A stretch of DNA of 64,000 nt from Pseudoalteromonas sp. T1lg48 (lineage in GTDB: Bacteria > Pseudomonadota > Gammaproteobacteria > Enterobacterales > Alteromonadaceae). A program made the position numbers and the translations under genes. The notes beneath the pieces were generated by a model, which was given only the letters and a program-made list of their open reading frames with translations, was not told the origin of the DNA and made no database searches. Below, piece after piece: positions 25,850-34,176 of this stretch. Positions within the stretch are counted from its first letter, which is position 1. Each line of letters starts with the position of its first letter. Where the stretch lies: assembly GCF_002964785.1 (NCBI RefSeq), contig NZ_PQCC01000004.1, forward strand, positions 588,176 through 652,175, read 5' to 3'.

Positions 25850-28117
25850 ATGTACTTGGGTATATTAAGGAAAGTCGCACGGATATTGACGCCATTACTT
25901 CTGCTCAGTGCCCTTAGCAATACCCAGGCATCAGAGCAGCAGTGCCAAAGCTGCCATCAGGAACAGGTTGCCGACTGGCAGGCCTCCCACCATTATCGGG
26001 CCATGAACCCGGCCAGCGCCGAGTTTGTCCTCGGCGCTTTTGATGGGCAGCGTATTGCCTTTGAGCAGCAGATGCTTACTCCCAGCAAGGAAGGGGATGA
26101 TTTTGTGCTGTACCGTGAATACCCGGACGGCAGCAAAGAGAGTGAAAAGATTCACTACACCTTCGGTTATCAGCCATTGCAACAATACCTGGTCGCCGAT
26201 GAGCGTGGAGGCTATCAGTTTATCCCCTTGGCGTGGGACAGCAGGGCCAAGGAAGAAGGTGGCCAACGCTGGTTTATCTTGCATCCGCAACAGCGCAGCA
26301 TGGATGAGTTTCATCACACACAAATGGGACAAAACTGGAACCATATGTGTGCCGACTGCCACAGCACCGACTTTAAAAAGCAATTTTCCTCCCAATCGAA
26401 TCGCTTCGCCTCAACCTATAAAGCCATCAATGTCAGTTGCGCCGCCTGCCATGGCGATAGTGAGCAACACCTGCAATGGGCCGAGGGCGATAAGAACATA
26501 GCACACCAGGGATTTAGTAAAGACATTGGCACTCAGATAGCACTCTTTAGCCGCGATGCCGATGGCTCCCTGTTACCTCAAGGGGAAGTCAAACAGACCG
26601 CACAGATCGCTCAGTGTGCCACCTGTCATGCGCGGCGTTCGCAACTGGGCGATCGCAACAATCAGGCGGAGCTATTGGATACCTTTAAGCCCGCCCTTAT
26701 TACATCGCAGCTTTATCATGTGGATGGGCAAATCCTTGACGAGGATTATGTTTGGGGCTCCTTTTTACAAAGCAAGATGTACGCCGCCGGCGTCACCTGC
26801 AGTAACTGCCATAACCCTCACTCGGGCAAACTAAAGCTGGACGGCAACCAAACCTGCACCCAGTGCCATGACAGCAGTCAATATCAAAGCACAGAGCATC
26901 ATGGCCATCCGCTTGGCAGCACCGGCAGCCAGTGCGTCGACTGCCACATGCCCAGCACCACCTATATGCAGGTTGATCCCCGCCGCGATCACAGCCTGCG
27001 CGTACCGCGCCCAGATCTCAGTGTACAAACCCAGGCCCCAAATGCATGTAACGGCTGCCATGAGGACAAAACCCCGCAATGGGCCATGAACGCCATTAAA
27101 ACCTGGCACCCAGACTCTAACTACTTGGGCAAAAGCCATTTTTCTCAGGCATTTTATGCCGCCGACCAAGGCCTACCAACGGCGTCTCAATTGCTGACCC
27201 GTATCGCTCAAAGCAGTGAGTATACAGATATTATCCGCGCCTCGGCTCTGGCGCGTATGGCCCGTTACCCGGATAAAAACACCCTGGTCGCCATCAGCCG
27301 AGCAGTTAGGGATGAAGAGCCGTTAAAGCGTTTGGGGGCCATCGAGGCCGCAAGGGGATTTCCATTGCCACAGCGCTATACCCTGCTAAAAACCTTGTTG
27401 GCTGATCCGCGTCTGGCTATTCGCACCGGTGCAGCCCGTGCGTTGGCGGCGATGTTGGTGGTACCCTTTCCAAATAACTTACAGGATGCGCCCAGAGCCG
27501 AGTTGGCAAAAGCGCTGGAGGAATACCGACAAACGGAGCGTTACAATAGCGAGCGCGCCAGTAGCCATACCAATTTAGGTAACCTGGCCTTGGAGCTGGA
27601 GCAAATTAAAGTGGCGCGCCAACACTATGAACAAGCCATTGCGGTGGAACCCATTTATATCCCCGCCTACGTCAATCTCGCGGATCTATATCGGCGCCAA
27701 GGCGATGAAGGCAAGGTACGGGCGGTACTCACACAAGCATTACAGCAGGATGCCAACAATGCCGATGTGCATTACGCTCTGGCCATGAGTTGGGTGAGAG
27801 AGAAAAACAGACCCAAGGCCAAAGAGCATCTTGCACTCGCCGCCCAATATGGCAGCGTAAATCATATCTACACTTACGGCTTGCTCCTGAACGAAATGGG
27901 TGAGACTCAGGGCGCTTTAACACAGTTAGCACGGGCCTTCGCCCTTGATAGCAATAACGCGGATCTGTGTTACACCCTGGTACAAATTCACATAAACGAG
28001 CAAAACTACCGCCAGGCTCTGCGCTATGCCACCCGGCTACAAGAGCTGGTGCCACGAGATCCTCAAATAGCGGCACTGGTAGAAAAGCTCACCCTGATGC
28101 AGTCGGTCACGCCCTAG
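25850..28117 (+). CDS. Octaheme c-type cytochrome with HEAT and TPR repeats
   Basis: 755 residues with a signal peptide (ILTPLLLLSALSNTQA). I count eight CxxCH heme sites: CQSCH, CADCH, CAACH, CATCH, CSNCH, CTQCH, CVDCH and CNGCH, all within about residues 28-405. The middle (about 440-560) holds HEAT-like repeats (IIRASALARMARYPD, RLAIRTGAARALAAML). The C-terminus holds four or more TPRs (HTNLGNLALELEQIKVARQHYEQAI, AYVNLADLYRRQGDEGKV, VHYALAMSWVREKNRPKA). The layout matches multiheme-TPR proteins seen in marine bacteria. Role: periplasmic electron transfer or redox enzyme; the substrate is unknown. Confidence 0.9.
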   Translation: MYLGILRKVARILTPLLLLSALSNTQASEQQCQSCHQEQVADWQASHHYRAMNPASAEFVLGAFDGQRIAFEQQMLTPSKEGDDFVLYREYPDGSKESEKIHYTFGYQPLQQYLVADERGGYQFIPLAWDSRAKEEGGQRWFILHPQQRSMDEFHHTQMGQNWNHMCADCHSTDFKKQFSSQSNRFASTYKAINVSCAACHGDSEQHLQWAEGDKNIAHQGFSKDIGTQIALFSRDADGSLLPQGEVKQTAQIAQCATCHARRSQLGDRNNQAELLDTFKPALITSQLYHVDGQILDEDYVWGSFLQSKMYAAGVTCSNCHNPHSGKLKLDGNQTCTQCHDSSQYQSTEHHGHPLGSTGSQCVDCHMPSTTYMQVDPRRDHSLRVPRPDLSVQTQAPNACNGCHEDKTPQWAMNAIKTWHPDSNYLGKSHFSQAFYAADQGLPTASQLLTRIAQSSEYTDIIRASALARMARYPDKNTLVAISRAVRDEEPLKRLGAIEAARGFPLPQRYTLLKTLLADPRLAIRTGAARALAAMLVVPFPNNLQDAPRAELAKALEEYRQTERYNSERASSHTNLGNLALELEQIKVARQHYEQAIAVEPIYIPAYVNLADLYRRQGDEGKVRAVLTQALQQDANNADVHYALAMSWVREKNRPKAKEHLALAAQYGSVNHIYTYGLLLNEMGETQGALTQLARAFALDSNNADLCYTLVQIHINEQNYRQALRYATRLQELVPRDPQIAALVEKLTLMQSVTP

Positions 28118-28147
28118 CTGACTGCTCATAAAAATAAGGAGACAAGA

Positions 28148-28600
28148 GTGGCGCTAAAAATCCCACCTTTGGTTCTGATGCTGCTCGCTGCACTCATAAT
28201 GTGGCTGGCCGCTATTCTGACTCCGGGTTTGACCTTCCAGCTTTGGGGGCGCTTTGGTTTTGCCTTGGCCTTGATGCTTATCGGCGCTGTCGTTGCCGCT
28301 CTAGGCGTGCTGCAATTTCGCCTGGCCCAAACCACCGTCGATCCACGCTACCCACAGCAATCGGCACGCCTGGTAAGCGGCGGTATTTATAGAATCAGTC
28401 GCAACCCCATGTACCTGGGATTCTTACTTATGTTGAGTGGGTGGGCGCTCTGGCTTGCCAACCTAGCGGCAATCCCTGTTTTGCCCTTGTTTGTTATCTA
28501 CCTCAACCGTTTTCAAATACGGCCGGAAGAACATTTTTTACGGCAAAAGTTTGAGGAGGAATACAAGCGCTATTGCCTCCGAGTGCGGCGCTGGCTTTAA
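28148..28600 (+). CDS. Isoprenylcysteine carboxyl methyltransferase-like membrane protein
   Basis: 150 residues, four hydrophobic segments and the C-terminal SAM-binding signature of ICMT/PEMT/NnrU-like proteins: GGIYRISRNPMYLGFLLML, then RPEEHFLRQKFEEEYKRY. The start is GTG 28148, fixed by a strong AAGGAGA site. Bacterial members methylate small molecules, phospholipids or unknown targets; the substrate here is not known. It follows the octaheme cytochrome by 30 bases, likely cotranscribed. Confidence 0.85.
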   Translation: MALKIPPLVLMLLAALIMWLAAILTPGLTFQLWGRFGFALALMLIGAVVAALGVLQFRLAQTTVDPRYPQQSARLVSGGIYRISRNPMYLGFLLMLSGWALWLANLAAIPVLPLFVIYLNRFQIRPEEHFLRQKFEEEYKRYCLRVRRWL

Positions 28601-28610
28601 TTAGCAGATA

Positions 28611-28640
28611 GCCTCACTCAGCAATCTTGCCGAGTGAGGC
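28611..28640. terminator. Hairpin between convergent genes
   Basis: GCCTCACTC (28611-28619) and GAGTGAGGC (28632-28640) form a perfect 9-bp stem with a 12-base loop between the stops of the methyltransferase and sulfatase genes. There is no T-run, so termination strength is uncertain. Confidence 0.5.
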
Positions 28641-28647
28641 AAATAGA

Positions 28648-30144
28648 CTAGCGATTAGTCGATGCCGATTTAGCCTTACTGATGGCCTCGTTAATATTAA
28701 GCGAGGCCGCCTCTTGGCGTGGCGGGAATTTTTCAAAAGTCTTGATATGTTCAGTCAACAAGGCAATAGCTGGCTGGAATACCCAACTTTTCTTCATGAT
28801 CTGATGGAAACCGGTGACCCCATCATAGTGCTCCATGGGATCCTTACGCAGGTTAAATAACTTGGGCATGGTGTGCGTTACCAGGTCTTCATAATAACGA
28901 CCGCCAGGTTTAGAGGCAAAGTGCATCTTCCAAGGGCCAACACGTACCGCGGTCAACTGCGACTCGTAATAGTAGAAAAAGTGGTTACGCGCCGACTTTT
29001 CAGTCTTGCCACGCCAATACGCGAGGTTATTTTCACCATCGATATAGACATTAAATTCCTTTTCCATGGCTTTACGCAGGTTTTTCTCGCCCACCGCCGC
29101 GGCTATGGTAGGAAACACATCTTCATGAGAAGAAATACCATTGAGCTTTAACCCCGCCGGGATCGACTTGGGCCAGCGCACCATAAAGGGCACGCGCACA
29201 CCGCCTTCCCAGGTGGTCATTTTCTCACCGCGGAACTTAGTAGTACCGGCATCGGGCCAGGAGCTTTGCTCGGGGCCATTATCCGTGGTGTAGATCACTA
29301 TGGTGTTGTCGGCAATCTTAAGCTCATCGAGCTTATCCAAGAGCTGACCCACATGACCATCATGCTCGATTAAACCACTGCCGAACACATCTTCTTCCGA
29401 GCTGATCTGCGTGGCCAGATGGCGGCTTTCTGGTTTAAGGTGGGTATACACATGCATGCGACTGGGCGCATGCCAGATAAAGAAGGGTTTATCCGCTTTA
29501 ACCGCCCGCTCCATAAAATCGAGACTGCGAGCGAGCACCTCTTCGTCGAATGTTTCCATGCGCTTGCGCGTTAGCGGCCCGGTATCTGTAATGCGACCAT
29601 CGGCATAGGCCTCGATGACGCCACGCGGACCGAACTTTTTCTTAAATTCTTTGCCCTTTGGATAGTCTTCCTGCTCTGGCTCTTCGGAAACATTGAGGTG
29701 ATAGAGGTTACCGAAGAACTCATCAAAGCCATGACGGGTAGGTAAATGCTCATCCAGATCGCCTAAATGGTTTTTACCAAACTGCGCCGTCATATAGCCG
29801 CGCTCTTTTAAGAACTCGGCCATGGTCGGATCCGCTTCTTTAATGCCCAGCGGGTTACCCGGCTGCCCGACCGTAGTCAAGCCGGTGCGCACCGGCAGCT
29901 GACCCATTAAAAACGCCGCACGTCCGGCGGTACAACTGGGCTGGGCATAGTGATCGGTAAACAGCGCGCCTTCGTTGGCGATGCGGTCGATATTGGGGGT
30001 GTTGTAGGTCATGCCGTGTGAGTATGCGCTGAGCGACACCTGGGCAACATCGTCGACCATAATGGCGAGTACATTAGGATCATCTTTCGCATTTACCGCA
30101 AGCGATAACAATCCTGCCATCACACCTATCAATGGCAATTTCAT
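28648..30144 (-). CDS. Secreted sulfatase (arylsulfatase family)
   Basis: 498 residues. Signal peptide (LPLIGVMAGLLSLAVNA). NVLAIMVDD supplies the metal-binding Asp pair; SCTAGRAAF near residue 73 holds the Cys that would be converted to formylglycine; GKNHLGD near 123 supplies conserved Lys/His; YTTDNGPEQ near 287 and WEGGVRVPFMVRWP follow. The formylglycine motif is C-T-A-G-R rather than the usual C-x-P-S-R. It is divergent from a paralogue, both with AAGGAGA ribosome sites. It probably releases sulfate from algal or animal polysaccharide or small sulfate esters. No maturation enzyme is in the window. Confidence 0.88.
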   Translation of the reverse strand: MKLPLIGVMAGLLSLAVNAKDDPNVLAIMVDDVAQVSLSAYSHGMTYNTPNIDRIANEGALFTDHYAQPSCTAGRAAFLMGQLPVRTGLTTVGQPGNPLGIKEADPTMAEFLKERGYMTAQFGKNHLGDLDEHLPTRHGFDEFFGNLYHLNVSEEPEQEDYPKGKEFKKKFGPRGVIEAYADGRITDTGPLTRKRMETFDEEVLARSLDFMERAVKADKPFFIWHAPSRMHVYTHLKPESRHLATQISSEEDVFGSGLIEHDGHVGQLLDKLDELKIADNTIVIYTTDNGPEQSSWPDAGTTKFRGEKMTTWEGGVRVPFMVRWPKSIPAGLKLNGISSHEDVFPTIAAAVGEKNLRKAMEKEFNVYIDGENNLAYWRGKTEKSARNHFFYYYESQLTAVRVGPWKMHFASKPGGRYYEDLVTHTMPKLFNLRKDPMEHYDGVTGFHQIMKKSWVFQPAIALLTEHIKTFEKFPPRQEAASLNINEAISKAKSASTNR

Positions 30145-30386
30145 AACTTCTCCTTGATTATTAGCAAGATAAAAATAGGTTTAAAAAATGATTGAGTAAT
30201 TAATTATTAAACCCTAGTAACTATAGACGATGGTTGAAAAATAACGGTGATTTCTCAAAAGCGGGACACTTTTTATGATTAAAATCAATCAAGAAGATAA
30301 GGCGTTCATAAATCAACCTTTTCCTTGTTGTAGTAGTAGGAACTGCTATAAATAATGTGGACTCATATAATTTCAAGGAGAGAGCT

Positions 30387-31913
30387 ATGTTACGTTTCGC
30401 AGTATTTATATCCTGCCTGTTAACCTGTATTCCCAGTTTTTCCGCCGACAAGCCCAATATTTTGGTGATATGGGGCGATGACGTCGGCATGTGGAACATC
30501 AGCGCCTATCACCGCGGTATGATGGGTGGAACCACTCCCAATATTGATCGCATTGCCAATGAAGGCATGATGTTTATGGATCATTACGCGCAAGCTTCTT
30601 GTACGGCAGGTCGTGCTGCGTTCATTCTCGGCCAATACCCTATTCGTACAGGTTTGAGTACTGTGGGCCTACCCGGCGCTAAAGAAGGTATTCAAACTTC
30701 CGATCCAAGTTTAGCGACTATGCTTAAAGCACAAGGCTACACTACGGGTCAGTTCGGTAAGAACCACTTGGGTGACCGTGACGAGCACTTACCAACCAAC
30801 CACGGTTTTGATGAGTTTTACGGCATTCTTTATCACCTTAATGCCGGTGAATATACTGAACAATATGACTACCCTAAAGACAAAGCAACCCAAGAGAAAG
30901 TTGGTTTACCTCCTTTACGTGGCATCGTCCATTCAAAAGCACTGGGTAATGGCAAACAAGAAATCAAAGACCTGGGCCCATTTGGACAAGAAGTACAACG
31001 CAATATCGATGAAGACGTACTCAAGGAATCAAAGCGCTTCATTCGCGATGCGGTTAAGTCCGACACGCCATTTTTTGTTTGGCACAACACCACCCGCATG
31101 CACTATCGCACCAACCTCAACGAATATTATGAAGGCCGCAGTGGCTACGGTATTTATGCGGACGGCATGATGGAGTTAGATGATGATGTAGGTGAGTTAC
31201 TCAACCTGCTTGACGAACTCAAAGTGGCTGATAACACCATCGTCATGTTCTCAACAGACAATGGTGCAGCATCAAACTCCTGGCCTGATGGCGGCAACCA
31301 ACCATTCCATGGTGAAAAAGGTGTGGGTGGCTGGGAAGGCGGATTCCGTGTGCCTATGCTGGTTAAATGGCCTGGTCACATTCCGGCTGATGTTAGCACT
31401 GGCGAATTCATGACGATGGAAGACTGGATGCCAACTATCATGTCATGGGTCGGTGAGAAAAACCTTAAAGAAGAACTACTTAAAGGTAAAAAAATTAACG
31501 GCCGTAAGTACAAAGTACACCTGGACGGGTACGACCAAAGTGAATTATTGCTAAATAATGGTAAAACGAAACGTAAAGACTTCTACTACTTTACCGAAGC
31601 AACCTTCCACGGTTTACGCTATAGCGACTGGAAACTACTGTTCACAGAGCAAAATCATTGGTTCCGCGCAACACAAGAGGCGCTCACATCACCTTACTTG
31701 ATTAACCTTAAGCTTGACCCGTTCGAGCGCTTCACTGAAGCACGTGGTTATGATGAGTGGGCGGAAAACCGTACTTGGATTATGGGCCCTGCGGGACTGC
31801 AAATTAGCAAGTTCGTAGAGACATTTAAAGAATTTCCACCAACTCAGAAGAGCATGAGCTTGCAAGTAGATGACGTCAGCAAGTTTATTAATAACCAGGC
31901 TATCAGCCGCTAG
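30387..31913 (+). CDS. Secreted sulfatase, paralogue of the divergent neighbour
   Basis: 508 residues from ATG 30387, set by an AAGGAGAG site and a signal peptide (LRFAVFISCLLTCIPSFSA); the upstream in-frame extension is not signal-like. It shares the same landmarks as the gene at 28648-30144: WGDDVGMWNISAYHRGM, SCTAGRAAFILGQ, GKNHLGDRDEHLPTNHGFDEFYG, STDNGAASNSWPDGG and GWEGGFRVPMLVKWP. The codons look more AT-rich at third positions than in its partner, which may mean high expression or separate origin. A head-to-head pair suggests shared control from the 242-bp spacer. Confidence 0.88.
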   Translation: MLRFAVFISCLLTCIPSFSADKPNILVIWGDDVGMWNISAYHRGMMGGTTPNIDRIANEGMMFMDHYAQASCTAGRAAFILGQYPIRTGLSTVGLPGAKEGIQTSDPSLATMLKAQGYTTGQFGKNHLGDRDEHLPTNHGFDEFYGILYHLNAGEYTEQYDYPKDKATQEKVGLPPLRGIVHSKALGNGKQEIKDLGPFGQEVQRNIDEDVLKESKRFIRDAVKSDTPFFVWHNTTRMHYRTNLNEYYEGRSGYGIYADGMMELDDDVGELLNLLDELKVADNTIVMFSTDNGAASNSWPDGGNQPFHGEKGVGGWEGGFRVPMLVKWPGHIPADVSTGEFMTMEDWMPTIMSWVGEKNLKEELLKGKKINGRKYKVHLDGYDQSELLLNNGKTKRKDFYYFTEATFHGLRYSDWKLLFTEQNHWFRATQEALTSPYLINLKLDPFERFTEARGYDEWAENRTWIMGPAGLQISKFVETFKEFPPTQKSMSLQVDDVSKFINNQAISR

Positions 31914-32259
31914 TCATGGATCGCAGGCAGGGTTCATCCCCTGCCTGATATAGAGCGATAAAGCACACTGGATTGCGACAGCCAAATAAATCACTTGCTT
32001 TATCTATTTTACATGGGTATATTATCGGATTGCCCGCTCATCCTCAGTTAGTGGGCAATGCACATCTTAAAATGTGCGCGTGTGATGCCTTTCCTTGATC
32101 CAGTCAGTCCCATCCCGAAATTTATAACGCCTTAAAAGTCTGACAAAGATTAACCGGGTGCTGCCTTTTTGTAACAGCAGTAAACCCCAATGCCGCGTAA
32201 TTGACGCCGCTTTCCAGACGATAATAAGGCAATTTTAATGCGCCCTATGGCGCCAAGAA
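31914..32259. other. 346-bp gap with three stem-loops, no gene
   Basis: CAGGCAGGG (31924-31932) pairs with CCCTGCCTG (31939-31947), a good candidate for the end of the sulfatase transcript although no T-run follows. Two further stems abut each other: ATTGCCCGCT/AGTGGGCAAT (32029-32038/32050-32059) and GCACAT/ATGTGC (32060-32065/32072-32077). I see no open frame with coding character. Confidence 0.55.
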
Positions 32260-32442
32260 ATGAGTTTTATTATGTCCTATTTATATAACAATCAACGTAT
32301 TGAAATTACCCTGCCGATAGCGGGTATTTCTATTAACAAACGCCGTATGGCCATTAGTCACCATCAAGGTAAAAGCTTTATCGAGTTTGCAAATAACGCC
32401 GATATGCAAGGCTTTATGCAATGGCTAAAGGGCCAGGCCTAA
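32260..32442 (+). CDS. Small protein of 60 residues, uncharacterised
   Basis: A short frame closed by a strong terminator, which supports it as a real gene. The product is soluble with beta-like segments (QRIEITLPIAGISI, RRMAISHHQGKSFIEF) and a C-terminal helix (MQGFMQWLKGQA). ATG 32260 is used; ATG 32272 (MSYLYNN) is an equal alternative and neither has a strong ribosome site. An upstream GCGCC-CTAT-GGCGC dyad lies within 20 bases of the start. No family recognised. Confidence 0.55.
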   Translation: MSFIMSYLYNNQRIEITLPIAGISINKRRMAISHHQGKSFIEFANNADMQGFMQWLKGQA

Positions 32443-32448
32443 AACCAA

Positions 32449-32475
32449 AAAAGGGAGCGTTTAGCTCCTTTTTTT
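32449..32475 (+). terminator. Rho-independent terminator of the 60-residue gene
   Basis: GGAGC (32454-32458) and GCTCC (32464-32468) within an A-rich left flank and followed by seven T. It starts 7 bases after the stop codon. Confidence 0.8.
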
Positions 32476-32626
32476 ATGCCTTAAAACCCCGGGGCAAACC
32501 TGATTGCGGTTAACTGTCACCGCGCACATTCAAAAATGGTAAAACCTCCCTGCACGCCGCCCCTTATCTGAGCGCCTTAAACGCGTTACACTCATACTCG
32601 TGTTTATAGCAAGGCGATCAGTAGCC

Positions 32627-33265
32627 ATGAATTACCTCGCCCATCTGTATTTAGCTCAGCCCAATGCCGATTCCCATTTTGGCAACCTGCTCGGCGACTT
32701 CCGCCGCGGTCTGGTGCATCAACAATGGCCCAAAGCGGTACAATTAGGTTTAGAGAATCATTTATTGGTGGACAGATTCACCGATCAGCATAGCAGTGTG
32801 CGCTGTGCCGTTTCCTTGTTTTCGCCACAACGGCGGCGCTTTGCGCCGGTAGCGCTGGATGTGCTGTTTGATCATCTGCTGATCCGTCACTGGCAAGACT
32901 TTACCAGCACCGAATTTGACGAGTTTTGCCGGCAAAGTTACCAGCTTCTCAACACCCGTAGCGACCTGATGCCAGCGCGCATGCGACATGTGGTGGGGAA
33001 AATGTCCGAACAAGACTGGTTTGCTACCTATGCCGAGCTCGATGGCGTTGCTCTGGCACTGGATAGGATCGCTACCCGGATCCGTTTTCGCAATGACTTT
33101 GCCGGCGCAATCGAAGATATAGAGCGCCATTTCGATGCCTTTGAAGCACATTTTTTAGCTTTCTTCCCCGAGCTTATCACCCATGTGCAGACCCATAATA
33201 TTGAGCTTGCTAGCATGGATGCAAACGCCTCGCCCACGCCATTGAAATTAACGGACATAAAATAG
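32627..33265 (+). CDS. acpH: Acyl carrier protein phosphodiesterase
   Basis: AcpH removes the 4'-phosphopantetheine arm from ACP. The start MNYLAHLYLAQP at 32627 is the conserved family N-terminus. Other landmarks are GNLLGDFRRG, GLENHLLVDRFTD (HD-like metal residues), DVLFDHLLIRHW and the Arg-rich MPARMRHVV; the length of 212 residues is close to the usual 193-200. The frame extends nine codons upstream to a GTG but family conservation favours the ATG. It is monocistronic. Confidence 0.9.
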   Translation: MNYLAHLYLAQPNADSHFGNLLGDFRRGLVHQQWPKAVQLGLENHLLVDRFTDQHSSVRCAVSLFSPQRRRFAPVALDVLFDHLLIRHWQDFTSTEFDEFCRQSYQLLNTRSDLMPARMRHVVGKMSEQDWFATYAELDGVALALDRIATRIRFRNDFAGAIEDIERHFDAFEAHFLAFFPELITHVQTHNIELASMDANASPTPLKLTDIK

Positions 33266-33424
33266 CCGCTCACGGAGCCAAATTTTCAGGGCTGCAAGGC
33301 TTAGTGTTAACAGGAAAAAAACGATAGAGATGAAGAGGGTAAAGGGCGTCAGTCGAGTTACTAAGGGCTTTATTGCTTTCTTTTAGCAATTACAATTTTT
33401 ATGCTCAAAGCAAATTAGGGAGTG

Positions 33425-33441
33425 AAGCTTTTGAAAAGCTT
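33425..33441. repeat. Perfect short inverted repeat downstream of the cold-shock gene
   Basis: AAGCTTTT (33425-33432) and AAAAGCTT (33434-33441) flank a single G. It may be a second terminator of csp or the 3' end of acpH; no flanking T-run decides this. Confidence 0.35.
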
Positions 33442-33488
33442 TAATAAAAAACGAGAGGTAAAATAGTGGTAAAGAGGAAAGGTAAACG

Positions 33489-33510
33489 GGTGGAGCGAGG
33501 GCGCCCCACC
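33489..33510 (-). terminator. Likely terminator of the cold-shock gene
   Basis: Read on the minus strand, GGTGGGGCG pairs with CGCTCCACC (one G-U) around a 4-base loop, 17 bases beyond the csp stop. The T-run after it is short and broken, so termination may be partial. Confidence 0.5.
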
Positions 33511-33526
33511 TGGATATGCCAGCTAA

Positions 33527-33739
33527 TTAGATAGCTGTAACGTCAGAAGCTTGAGGGCCTTTAGCACCTTCTTCAACGTTAAATTCAACTTGCTGACCTT
33601 CTTGAAGGGTACGGAAACCGCCTTCAGCAACGATAGCACGGAAGTGTACAAACACGTCTTTGCCGCCATCAGTTGGAGTAATAAAACCAAAGCCTTTTGC
33701 TTCGTCGAACCATTTAACTGTACCAGTTGTTTTAGACAT
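33527..33739 (-). CDS. Cold-shock protein, CspA family
   Basis: 70 residues, a complete cold-shock domain that binds single-stranded RNA/DNA and melts secondary structure. RNP1 KGFGFITP and RNP2 VFVHF motifs are intact, and the protein starts [16 protein letters not shown] as in typical Csp proteins. A GGAG ribosome site precedes the ATG. A long upstream region (to about 33,950) contains a small hairpin (33771-33785) and a repeated 11-mer, as expected for a gene controlled through its leader, but temperature response cannot be shown from sequence. Confidence 0.93.
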   Translation of the reverse strand: MSKTTGTVKWFDEAKGFGFITPTDGGKDVFVHFRAIVAEGGFRTLQEGQQVEFNVEEGAKGPQASDVTAI

Positions 33740-34176
33740 AGTGTCTCCAAAATATTTAAATTAAATAATGTGTTGCGTTGCAACATCAGAATTGCCGAAC
33801 TAAGTACTAGCTAACACGAGTGGCTTACGCTGCATAAATTCGGGTGGAACACTAACTGGGTAGAACACACGAAGAACTGAAGTACAAAAGCAAAATCGAA
33901 TCTGGGTAGAACTCATCAGACGCGAGCATCCTAACACAAGGGGGCGAGATCACCTAAGCTTTAAGTCATTTTTTTGTATATTTTTTATTCGTTGAGATGA
34001 AAATCCGCCTTGCTGCCTACAAACCGCACCTCAGAACCGCATTTATTATTAATCTAGGATCAATGTGTTACAGTACTATTTGTACAAAATTTGGGTTGCA
34101 GGATCGTATTGGCTTTCTCTCGCCCGAGCTACTTTTACCTAATCCATCTAGCTAATAATTAATTTTGAGTGTCAGG
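33740..34176. promoter_or_regulatory. 437-bp divergent intergenic region with csp leader repeats
   Basis: CTGGGTAGAAC occurs twice exactly (33856-33866 and 33902-33912) with a related GGGTGGAAC at 33842. On the minus strand these are GTTCTACCCAG in the likely csp leader. TGTTGC-GTT-GCAACA (33771-33785) is a small hairpin 32 bases before the csp start. The rest is AT-rich and holds the promoters of csp and the hydrolase. Confidence 0.45.

Noticed and set aside
28648..31913. Polysaccharide utilisation locus around the sulfatases
   Set aside because: No glycoside hydrolase, SusCD/TonB receptor or sulfatase maturase accompanies the pair.
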